From: Phlegmacium glaucopus | Lineage: Eukaryota > Basidiomycota > Agaricomycetes > Agaricales > Cortinariaceae | Assembly: GCA_015039465.1 (NCBI GenBank) | Contig: MU130446.1 | Coordinates: 133,677-197,676 of the forward strand | Direction of reading: 5' to 3' | Length of the DNA: 64,000 bases | Shown: one piece after another, positions 54,510 to 64,000 of the stretch | How the letters are laid out: each line of letters starts with the position of its first letter | Numbering within the stretch: the stretch's first letter is position 1 | The notes under the pieces: model-generated | Database searches by the model: none | Seen by the model: only the letters and a program-made list of their open reading frames with translations | What the model was told of the DNA's origin: nothing | Made by a program: the position numbers and the translations under genes

Positions 54510-56771
54510 TCAAATATTCGCCAACTCTACCGCACTCTTTACAACTCTCTCAATCCCCCATCTATCAACACTTCTAATTCCATGTTTCAAATCCAACACA
54601 TCTCCAATCTCATCACATGCTTTTAACACGCAATCTATATCGTCTTTTGTGTGAGCTGCACTGACGCAGAACCTCACTCTGCCTGTCACGAGTGGTGTTG
54701 CGGGATAGGCTACGACGACCACGACGATGGGCGTTGATCGTTCTTTCATCATTCGGTGGAACATCTTCATTTTACCAGGGTTGAAAAGGAGGAGAGGGAC
54801 GATAGGCGAGGCTGGGTGACCGTAGGTGATGAACCCCAGCTTAATGAGCCCATTGTGTAGGTATCGGGAGTTAAATGCGAGACGGTGAAGTCGAGATGAA
54901 CCTTCTTTACCAGAGGAAAGAGAGTCAGGTAGGTTAACCCATTGAGGAAGAGAGGAAGGAGGTACAGGTCCTGGATGTTGATATTCCTCATCTTGCGTCG
55001 ATCGGATCGTGGGCGAAAGACTGGAGTTATTCGATGGTACAGCAACACCCATGATACTCGCCATGCTGGCGATAATCTGAGTCAAGACAGGTGGTGTCAT
55101 CGATTCCGCATATGCACCAGAGTGGCCAGATACCCGAAGTCTATCTATGAGCAATTTGTTTCCGGCGATGTAACCTCCGGCCGCACCGAATGATTTCGTG
55201 AATGTGCCCATAAGAATATCGATTGACCTTGGGTTGACACCAAAGTAGTCCGCAACACCCCGCCCATGAGGACCAAGCGCGCCGATCGAATGAGCTTCGT
55301 CAATGAAGAGGTAGAACTAACAAAAAAAAAAGTTGGAAAGGGGTTTGATTTTGTGAAACAGTTAGAAAAGGAGCTTGCAAACCTTGTATTTTCGTTTGAG
55401 CTCTATAATCCCGGGTAGATTCACCAGCGTCCCCTCCATACTATACAGCCCTTCAACGATAATCAAAATCTTCTTCCAGGGTCGATGCGTCTTGGGCTGT
55501 CCTTGACTGATAACCTCTTTTAAGAGAGCCTCCAAGCTCTGCATATCGTTATGTTTGAACATCCTCACGTTGGCATTACTGATCCTCACTCCAAACCTAA
55601 TCGACGCGTGATTTAGTTCATCCGATATCACCAAACATCCCTTGCCGACCAAGGCAGGGATAAAGGTCGAATTGGTGGCAAACCCCATAGAACTGATTAG
55701 CGCGTCCTCCATACCCACGAAATTGGCCACAAGTGCTTCAGTTATGCTGTGGATGTCACTGGAGCCACCTTCCAACCTCGAACCGCACGTCGAGATCCCA
55801 TATCTCTTAATGGCCTCCTCCACGGCATCTGCACATCCTCCGCGGCCCTGGGCAAAGCCCAGATAATTATAAGAGGAGATATTAAGTGCCCGTGTACGGG
55901 AACCAGTGAAAATTTGGGTGAGGTTATAGTCAGGAGAAATGCGGTCGAGGAGGAGGATAGTGCGGCCAGCTACACCAGTGACGGGTTGAGAGAAGCATTC
56001 GTCCATGCGGGTTTTAAGCCTGCGGGTATAAAAGGAGTCGAAATCAGAGTTGAGGGGTGCATAGCCCTGTAATTGATGATAATATGTGAGTTTGATATGC
56101 ATCGGAGACGGACAAATAGAAATTTGGCGGATGGGAAAACAAGGAGCATCGCTTTCACAAATGCAGGGAACACCGAAGCAGAAAAACAAGTCCTGAAACT
56201 GGATTATAAAGGGGAAACCAAAAAAACTCACATCGCGAGGAACTAAGTGTTTGTAAGAAGATGGGCTGAGTCGCTTGCCAATAAAGTCCCGAACATGGCC
56301 CATGCATATTAATATGAGATAACTGATGTAGGTTGAGAAAAGGATGTAGTATGGTGGGTCCTGATCGACATGGGCTGGAACAGGAGGAGTACCTGGGACA
56401 TGTTGTGACATGGTTCGAAAATCCTCATTCGCACAGTGACCAAACTCAGTGTGAATAGTGGTAAAGACTTGCTCTGAAGTGGGTGGTACGGCAGGTAAAG
56501 CCAATCCATCCGCGTTGTTCTCGAGTTCGTATTCATGCAAAACTGTGTCTTCTGACGAAGAGGTGACAGATGACGAGAGAGACAAAGCTGGAGTGGATGT
56601 AGGAGACCTTCCACCCGTTCTGGCACGCGCGTCTGCTTGTGATAGAGCCGAAAGATAAGACGCAGCGGAGGTCATAGGAGCGAGGGTAGCTGCTGAACGT
56701 TTCTTGAACATGGAGGTAGAGTGCGGTTTGTTGATGGCCATTGGGGATGGTATGGGTGAGGTGAGAGGCAT
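54510..56771 (-). CDS. LCB2: Serine palmitoyltransferase subunit LCB2
   Basis: PLP-dependent condensation of serine and palmitoyl-CoA, first step of sphingolipid synthesis, in the ER membrane. Three exons (56771-56232, 56066-55383, 55316-54510) give 676 residues. A Ser/Pro-rich N-terminus precedes the membrane segment YYILFSTYISYLILICMGHV (about 141-160). The catalytic domain shows NYLGFAQGRGG, GSRLEGGSSDIH, LIIVEGLYSMEGTLVNLP, FIDEAHSIGALG and the PLP lysine in GTFTKSFGAAGG (Lys449). The C-terminal GRVRFCVSAAHTKDDID is typical. This is the lysine-bearing subunit (LCB2), not LCB1. The end lies 150 bp from the D duplication. Confidence 0.96.
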
Positions 56772-57656
56772 GTTTGCTTTCTAACGCCACGAATGCAACG
56801 TCGTCGTCGTCGTTACGGCCGTCAGCGAAGGTAGAAAAGGAAGAAATTAAAAACTGAATAATTTATATTTTCGAATCTTTTTTCTCGTAATGCGCGTTTC
56901 GTATCGTTTGGTGGCGTGGGATTTCTAGAACAAGACAAGTCTTGAAATTGAACTATATTGCTGACTACACTTGCAGGGTTGATTACACCACAAAATTGAC
57001 ATCACCACAGTTTGCACTGATTCCTACTCTTTTGCCTGGTCATTAGGGCTAGTAGATCTTTGGGCATTCGGACCTGATCTGACTACGTCCATGAGTTTTT
57101 TTAATAACTTTTACTCTGGTTCTAGCGGTCCTGGAATTAGCACAATCTCAAAAGTAATCTCCTCGCTTACGATCAGGGGTGGGACCCTCAGTTGTTATTA
57201 TCCTTCTGACATAAACTGGCGATGGTTGAAATGCGAGGGGGAAAGCTCCAGTACTTCTGCAATATGTACATACAGCATTAACGTTATCGTGGATTTTGGT
57301 TCCTCGCCACTAGGAAAAGAATATCTTGTATCGATATCATTTTGGGTTATTTGATGATTCCATTTCCATCCGATGTGGACGTGCTTGTGCTTGAGACAAC
57401 CTTTTCTCATAGAGAATCACGGCATGAACTTCTGCCCCAAGCTACTGTACGACAGACCTGGTAAAATTAGAATGTATTCGTAATATTAAGGAGCACATAT
57501 CCATTTCAACGGCCTCTTAATTCCGATAAGATTACAAACGAACAAAGGAGGATTCCATTGGCACAGCCACTACGTCGCTTGAGGCGACATACCATCTAGG
57601 CCTTGTACGCCTTCACCTCAAACCTTCTGCACTATTCCTCATAGAGCAAAGACAAA
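56772..57656. other. Divergent intergenic region
   Basis: About 880 bp upstream of LCB2 and of the USP-like gene. Short open frames here show no domain. Confidence 0.5.
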
Positions 57657-60238
57657 ATGCAACTAATCAGTAAGCAGGAAAAGCAGGAAAAGGAAAACGG
57701 TGACTATCTCGCGTCAGTCGTAAATGTCGATACCTATATCGCGAGACGAATGTTGAGGAAGCATAATGGAGATGTAGACAAAGCAGCTGATGCCATCTTA
57801 GCTGGAGATTTGGGAGAAGATGTTTGGCATCAGCATAGAACAACCCCAGAACCCATGTACTCTCAGGACGGCTTAGATATGGCCACACCGACAGCATCCT
57901 CGATTGTCACACCTATTCCTTCTTCATCTGTGATCGACCTCACTACGGATGATGAGGAGTTGACTCGTGCGATTCAAATGTCGATGGAAGATTCTTCTCA
58001 GACTGTACCCACGTTCACCGCCAGCCAAAGAGCCCCGCACCCAGACTGGCAGATGGTACGCTCAAACGTAATGTATAATTTCTCGGGAGCATTTTCGCAA
58101 AATCCTGCTCAAAGCACCATATCCCTAGGCTCCAGTGTCCAATTCAACGACGACGCATGAAGATCATTCTTTGAACGAAGCCATTCAAGCTAGTCTCAAG
58201 GATTTCACCGAAGATGTGGATGTACCTCACGTTAAACAGTCAATTCGCGAAGGAGGCCGGTCTGTACCTTTCGGTTCTCTGCACACTTTATACAGTCGGG
58301 TTGATCTCAATTTGCGTCAATGTAGGCCAATTGCACTTTGTCCATCGATCCCGTCTTTTGCATATGCGGCCCTGGTACGGAGCCTCGTTGCTCGGAGATG
58401 CAAAAGAACTAAAACAATGTTTCTGCCTATGATAGGTGCTTCAAGCACTGTATTTTGTGCCCCAAGTCAGATCTGCTGTTGCCATCCTACGGTTACCCGA
58501 AATTGATCCCCAAGCTCCATTTGGAGACTCTAGTAAAGCATTCGGTTGGCTCCTTTTAGTGTCTATTAATTCATTTATTTCTATGAAGGCCGCGCGATGC
58601 GGGACCTTATCGAACTTTTTGCGAACATGGATCTGGCTCAGCTTGCTACTCTTATTGACGTTGAGCTTCTTCCCTCCTTGGGAGTCGGCCAACTTGAAGG
58701 GCTATCAAGGATAGGTGAGGCAGCTGCTGGTAAGCAACTTTTCACCCCTACACTTTGCTTCACTACTTGAAAATTTTCTCCCTAGATGTCGTCGCAAAAA
58801 TGGCAAAGTTGATTGAGGATCATATTGAGGCAGAGTCATCGGGGAACGAAGAAATCGAGTAAGAAATTCCTTCATCAAGTGTTATCTATTTATAGACTAA
58901 CAAAACTTGGACAGTCGCCTATTCTCGTTCTCATACAATACTGTGAAGCTCATCGATAAACTTCCTCAAATAAACAACCCTCCGCAAACTAGTACAGTCG
59001 TCGCCGTTGATTTTGGAGGTGATAGTGTTCACAACGACCTCATTTCGTGCCTCTCGGATAATTTGAATAAATTTTATCGCAACGGTTCGCGGCACGAAGT
59101 CATTATCAAACCCTCGGAAGTATGCACTTTCCACCTCAGGCGAGCACCTGTTATCGCAGGCCATGCTAAAGCATCCCCGGATCCCTTCGTATTTCCAAAG
59201 TCTATTTTCCTCGACCGATTTCTGTTCCATAATCTTGAATTCACCAATGAAAAACGGGAGTTGGAACAGAGAATGACAGATGAAATCAAAGAGTTAATGA
59301 CTCACAAGGCCACACTAACCCGTTTCAATGTGAGTACTATTCCCATACGGAGGATCGATTGTCTTCATGAAACTCTAGGATCGGGATACTGTGCGAGACC
59401 TTAGGGCAACTATTCATTATTATGAACATGTAGCTCAAGCTGGCGATGATCCTGATCGACAACAACTCTTAAAACGTACTATTATGCATTTGCAGGACGT
59501 CATGACGATGATCATGGGCAAAGTCGAAGGTTTGCTTTCTAAAGAAACGGAATATATGACACAATACTGATTCCATCTGCGTAGACATTGACCACGAAAT
59601 TGAGAGATTGCAAGCAGAAGTGGCTACTCTGTATGACTGCCCAGAACTCCAACAATACCAGGTTTGTCACATTCCTATATATAATCCTCCGTTCTACTCA
59701 GCCCACGTCGATTAGTATGATCTTCGCGCAGTCCTAGTACACACTGGATTCCCCGGAAGAAAGCAAATATATTCTTATGTCCAGGATATTGAAGGCGTTT
59801 GGTGGAAGACCGTTGACCACGAGGTGACGGGGGTGAGTCTTCAAACTACTGCTGGTTTCGCCAAATTACTAATACCTTTTAGGTACCTGAGGAAACAGTT
59901 TTGACTGACCCAGCGGGTTTACATTTTGGATCAGGCCCCTTCTTGATATTCTACAGTCGCCACCTTACAGACGAGCAACTCCACGAACCCCTTATTTGGC
60001 CAAGTTTATTCTCGGTAATTCATCATCGACCTATATAATATCCCTTGTACTAACACACTTGTAGGAATCTGTGGAAGAAAACAACAAGAAATTACTGGCA
60101 GCTTTGCATCCTGAACTTGAAATTTTCTCAAGGATATCCCCAGAGGTTCCTGTGGATGTCACCCAAGCGCATGGCGGAAGGGAGGGACAACCGGTTTCTC
60201 GACAAAGTTCACGAGTAATGACAGCTTCCCATGATTGA
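57657..60238 (+). CDS. USP25/28-like protein with degenerate catalytic boxes
   Basis: The ATG at 57657 opens an N-terminal UBA-like region (NVDTYIARRMLRKHNGDVDKAADAIL, about 15-50 in outline), then two UIM helices (DDEELTRAIQMSM, about 97-113; EDHSLNEAIQASL, about 144-157). The USP part follows: RPIALCPSIPSFAYAALVVQAL takes the place of the GNTCY box; LFANMDLAQLATLIDV, then DLRAVLVHTGFPGRKQIYSYV and WWKTVDHEVTGVPEETVLTDPAG form the end of the fold. Exons include 57657-58055, 58129-58259, 58326-58374 and 58436 onward. The Cys position appears to be Ala, and the usual GHY is missing. The domain order UBA-UIM-UIM-USP matches animal USP25/28. Probably an inactive, ubiquitin-binding scaffold. Confidence 0.7.
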
Positions 60239-60501
60239 TTTATTTGTTTTTTTTTTAGCAACATTTCTTATTTATTACCTATCGCTTTTTTTTGTGTATT
60301 GTACATGTATAGGATTCAATTTGTGTTCTTCCATGAGCGGCGAGCCTTATATTAAGTTATAACTTTATTTAAACTTGCGGGCGCAGCCAAATAGTTCCGT
60401 AATTGAACACTGGCCAGTGGTCTCGAACTGTTCTTCTCCATAATTGTAACGCAATCTCGCAACAAAGTTACTTGAACGTGATTTTAATCCACCGAACCGA
60501 G

Positions 60502-62216
60502 ATGGTCTCTGCGGACAATCTAAATCTCGACGTGCTAGAGCTGATATTCGCCTTTCTTTCTGGCAATGACCTAACGTCGGTAGCATCTGTAAGCAGGTCG
60601 TTTCTTGCGGGGGTTATCCCTAGACTGTACAAAACGATATCATATCGTCTGAGGCAGGGGAAAGGATATGATGCGGTGAGCTGCTATTACTGCTATGCCT
60701 GCATGTGTATCTTGGTGTAAAAACTCAAGTTGTCGGATTGAAAAGGGCAAAACCATGTCGCCTTTCGCCACGTTACTGGCCCATCCTCATCTAGCGATTC
60801 ATGTTCGAAGTATAGGTACATGGACGTTTTTTTTCTACTTCGAGTGTACTCCTGGAATATAAAATGCATTTTTCATTTTTTAGAACTGCGAACAGCTCCT
60901 ACTCTGAAATCTCATCTACATCCGATCTTTGTACGCGAATGCACCCAGGCCATTCAGCGATGTAAAAATCTGAAACGATTCCACTGTACCGTTCCCAATA
61001 TATTGGCTATCTTTCTACCATCTTTGCGAGAAAAGGATCAATTGGAACATGTCAGGATCCATGCGAATCTCACGACAGATCAAGCAAAGATGCTCACCAA
61101 TTTTGAGAGGCTGCAATATCTCAGTCTGGAGTTCGCGACATGGAACGTTGTTGACTTACTTCCCTCGTGGGCAGGAGTTTTAAAGACGACATTGACCAGT
61201 CTTACTCTCTATGTGAGTTTCTACACCTTTTGTTGGTGTTTTCTCTCTCTTACAACGCGACCTCCAGATGATTAATGACCTCAACGAAGTGGTCCTGGAA
61301 TCAGCACTTACTTCTCTTGCAAATTTGGTTGGTCTGCATGTTGTTGGCTGTCCGAAAATAGACCATATTACCGTTCTGCGGATGGTCTCCCACACACCGC
61401 TCTTGGAAAGTCTATCACTGACAACAACGGTTGGTTGTCCACTCGGGTCATTCTATCTCAAATTTCAACTTTTTTTTACATCGTCCAGGAAAATACCCGT
61501 CCACTAGTCTTTCCACCTGCGCCGCTTCGCAAATTGAAACATTTAGCTCTCGATACCAGATATCGTTCCTCACCATCACCTTCCCCTGCCATTCTCACAG
61601 CCATTCTCGCCAACCTCAGTTCTTCATCACCCCCACTAACATCATTCACTATCAAACTCCCAGAACGAAAAGTGGTCGTTGGAGAGCCTTTCATCACACA
61701 GTTACTTGAGCAACATTCTCATAGTCTTCGAAGGCTAACCTTCCTCGACTGTGGCGTCACTCAAGCGTCGATAGCAGAAATATGCAAATCGTGTCTGCAT
61801 CTCGAGAGACTTGATGTTGCTATCATTATGAAAGAGATTGTAGGTCCTTCTCGTCCCTATACCATCTCCTACTCATCGGTGGAAAAAAGCCCCTTTTCAC
61901 AAAAGGACTATCCCAATCAAAGACCCTTCAAACCCTTGTAGATGTGGATAACCATGTGGATCATGGCATTCGAATACCTTTCACTGCGGACAACGCGCAG
62001 TTTATCATGTCACAATGTCAAAGTCTGAGAAAGATCGTAACAAACCAAAGGATATGGACGGTGAGGCGTTCTGAAAATATACTTTCCTCATTGTACACTG
62101 AACGCAAGTGTTTTTTACAGGGCCGGTCGCCAGACGATGGTGGTTTTTTTACGGTAAATCTTGAAAGGCGCAGTTCAAACAAATATGGTTCCCTCTGGTT
62201 TATTCCTCGAGAATAA
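60502..62216 (+). CDS. F-box protein with leucine-rich repeats
   Basis: Substrate adaptor type of SCF ubiquitin ligase. The ATG at 60502 gives MVSADNLNLDVLELIFAFLSGNDLTSVASVSRSF, a clear F-box in exon 1 (ends 60675). Downstream exons carry leucine-rich strands such as LTSLTLY, LHVVGCPKIDHITVLRM and LESLSLTT, and the C-terminal exon near 61944-62216 ends YGSLWFIPRE. LRR spacing is irregular. Six or more exons. Target unknown. It lies behind the USP-like gene in the same orientation, 264 bp from its stop codon. Confidence 0.8.
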
Positions 62217-63613
62217 AAATTCGGAATAAATCATGTGTTGACAAGTTCCCAGATGGTGTTGCTAGTATGTAAATAATTCTGGTAAGCATACATTGTAAAT
62301 GTTGTTTCCTAGAACTCGCCACTAACCGAAATTCATTGTATCAGTGCAAAAAATATCAAGTACACTTAATAGACAAGACGTCGTAATTTGTAAACTCTTT
62401 TTTTTAGTGGCATTGCAAACTGACTTGGATCTTGTCACTAATATGGGAGTCCCCGCCCCTAACAGCGTGTATTCTTCAAGATACAGGACGTCCGATCGAA
62501 CATACAACATTGGACCTTAGACCTTTGAATCGTCTCAACCGAGGGGCGTAACTGGTCAATTTATCTGTCAGGCTCTCAATTCCCGAATATTTGTCGCGTT
62601 TCGACTTCTTTTCACCCAATAAACCACTCAATAAGCTAAATTTTGAAAATTTAGGCTTATAAGACGCTCCCATGCCCTGTCAGGGCATTATTTAGCTCCA
62701 TGTCTCTCGGGGCATCTGCCATCGATATCCTGAATGCGGCTGTCGTCTTTCAACCCAAGAGATCGCACGGTGGTTTGCTACCGAAACCTCTCTTGCCAAC
62801 ATTATCATTCGTGGGATAGACTTCTTGTGGATAAATGCATCTCTCGTTTGCCCAGTGGATGTTGTGCCTATATTGGATATGGGTTATCATGTCTGAGACC
62901 GATACACAGTTACCGCTATGGCGATGGGGAAATCTTCTTCCACGTTTTCAAGAGATGATTGATATTTAGGCATTGCTTTACAGAACCTACTTTCAAATCC
63001 CTTGCGACCCCTCATCAAATCGCTCGAAGGCCTCTCTATTCTCATAGCAATAGTACTATTACTTTCAAAGTGACATCCGGATCATTAGCCTCCTCGCTAG
63101 CCGCCGGCCCTTGCCATCGGGTTTATATTAGCTCCTATGTCAACCGTAAGTCTGTTTCATACATTCTAACTGCCTAACATACGCTCTAATAATTTTCCCG
63201 ATATTCCAGCACAGGATCTCTTCAAACATAGAATCAAAGGTTTTTTCTATTCACCTTCAACAATCGGGATACTGCCAGCGTTTTATTTATTTAAATAAAT
63301 TCACTGAGACTGTATGAAATTCCGCCGTATGGTCCCTCACCGTCTCAAAATTACAGCAACGATACGCATCACATAGATTGCAGGGCTGATTGACAGCCCG
63401 AAGCCTTGAGGCACACACGTGTTGGCCCTCGTGCCTACATAAGAAATAAGTGACACTGACGCATAACATGCGTACTGTAACTGACCTCTTGCATGCATCT
63501 GTCTGTTTCATTTACAGCACCATTCAAGTTGCATGAGGATGATGTGCACTGGATCATACAAGAACTAACTCTCGCCCCTCCGATTTCTTTCCCGACCTCA
63601 CCCATAGTCAAAA
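62217..63613. other. 1.4-kb region with no gene I can identify
   Basis: A coding-like stretch near 62750-63060 has frames such as TQEIARWFATETSLAN and ALQNLLSNPLRPLIKSL that could be exons of an unrecognised or broken gene, but the splice signals do not give one clean frame. A perfect hairpin atgccctgtcagggcat lies near 62670. Confidence 0.35.
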
Positions 63614-64000
63614 ATGCTCTCTAATCCTCATGATCTCAACGCAGAGATCCCTTTACCACAATGCGGCTTCGGAGACGATATTGATTTCAATAGCTTGATC
63701 AAATCCAACCATTTCCTCTTCCGAGTCTACTCTCCGAAAGAGAGGTCACCCTTCTCTGATCCCTCTGATCCCTTCTTTGTTGCTCCGAAATTCGACGAAC
63801 AATTCACTCGTTCTCCTGTGGATCTTCCCGATGCTAGTACCCTCAAGTTCCCGGAACCAGTGGCCGGCTCCGAGTCGTATTCGGAGGTTGCTCGGCATAT
63901 GGAGTGGACGACTAGGTCGACCTCTCCATATATCTCCACATCTTTCAGTTTCAGCTGGTCAATCTGGGAAGCTGTCAGGCGTTACCATTTTGGAGTTAAA
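63614..64000 (+). CDS. DUF7587-domain protein, 5' end only
   Basis: The ATG at 63614 begins MLSNPHDLNAEIPLPQ. The frame is open to the window edge (129 codons) and shows HFLFRVYSPKERSPF, then SYSEVARHMEWTTRS, SPYISTSFSFSWSIWEAVRRY, which I recognise as the DUF7587 core of fungal proteins. Function unknown. The rest lies outside the window. Confidence 0.75.
   Translation, partial: MLSNPHDLNAEIPLPQCGFGDDIDFNSLIKSNHFLFRVYSPKERSPFSDPSDPFFVAPKFDEQFTRSPVDLPDASTLKFPEPVAGSESYSEVARHMEWTTRSTSPYISTSFSFSWSIWEAVRRYHFGVK

Noticed and set aside
62734..63177. A membrane-protein-like gene between the F-box gene and the DUF7587 gene
   Set aside because: Hydrophobic frames exist, but no single spliced frame, start or family could be supported.

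Overview
The window is nuclear DNA of a filamentous basidiomycete, most likely an Agaricomycete. Genes are split by many 50-60 nt introns with GT..AG ends and CTRAY-like branch points. The gene families are those of mushroom-forming fungi: DUF6534 multipass proteins, NACHT/STAND NTPases, an F-box/LRR protein and DUF7587. The transposons are Ty1/copia, hAT and Tad1-like LINE elements.

Layout. (1) 1-420: an inverted, truncated DUF6534 fragment at the left edge. (2) 0.8-20.7 kb: a compact block of housekeeping genes: SNF2 ATPase, beta-carbonic anhydrase, peroxisomal MaoC/hot-dog hydratase, gamma-butyrobetaine-type dioxygenase, aldo-keto (xylose) reductase, DJ-1-like protein, Cys-Gly dipeptidase (Dug1), SUZ-domain protein, UDP-glucose dehydrogenase, then a NACHT NTPase. 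(3) 21-31 kb: three DUF6534 genes in tandem (A, B, C); behind C lies a broken copy of a PEX39-like gene. (4) 31.1-50.4 kb: almost pure transposon sequence, nested several layers deep. It holds an intact copia element with identical 5-bp target duplications, two hAT elements one inside the other (each with a perfect 8-bp target duplication), a rearranged LINE, a 159-bp tandem repeat, a palindromic CCCTTA element, a decayed autonomous hAT, and four solo LTRs. (5) 50.5-54.4 kb: a second copy of the C segment, with DUF6534 gene D and an intact PEX39-like gene. (6) 54.5-64 kb: serine palmitoyltransferase LCB2, a USP25/28-like protein with degenerate catalytic boxes, an F-box/LRR gene and the start of a DUF7587 gene.

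The most unusual signal is in the copia LTR. It carries a 55-nt spliceosomal intron near its predicted transcript start, followed 13 nt later by a second copy of the same leader from which exactly that intron is missing. This looks like a fossil of reverse transcription from spliced RNA. The decayed elements around it share a second pattern: all nine in-frame stops I found are TGA where CGA (or TGG) is expected, and the two LTR differences of the young copia are CpG to TpG. Both fit decay of methylated cytosines. All calls come from reading the sequence and family knowledge; no search was run.
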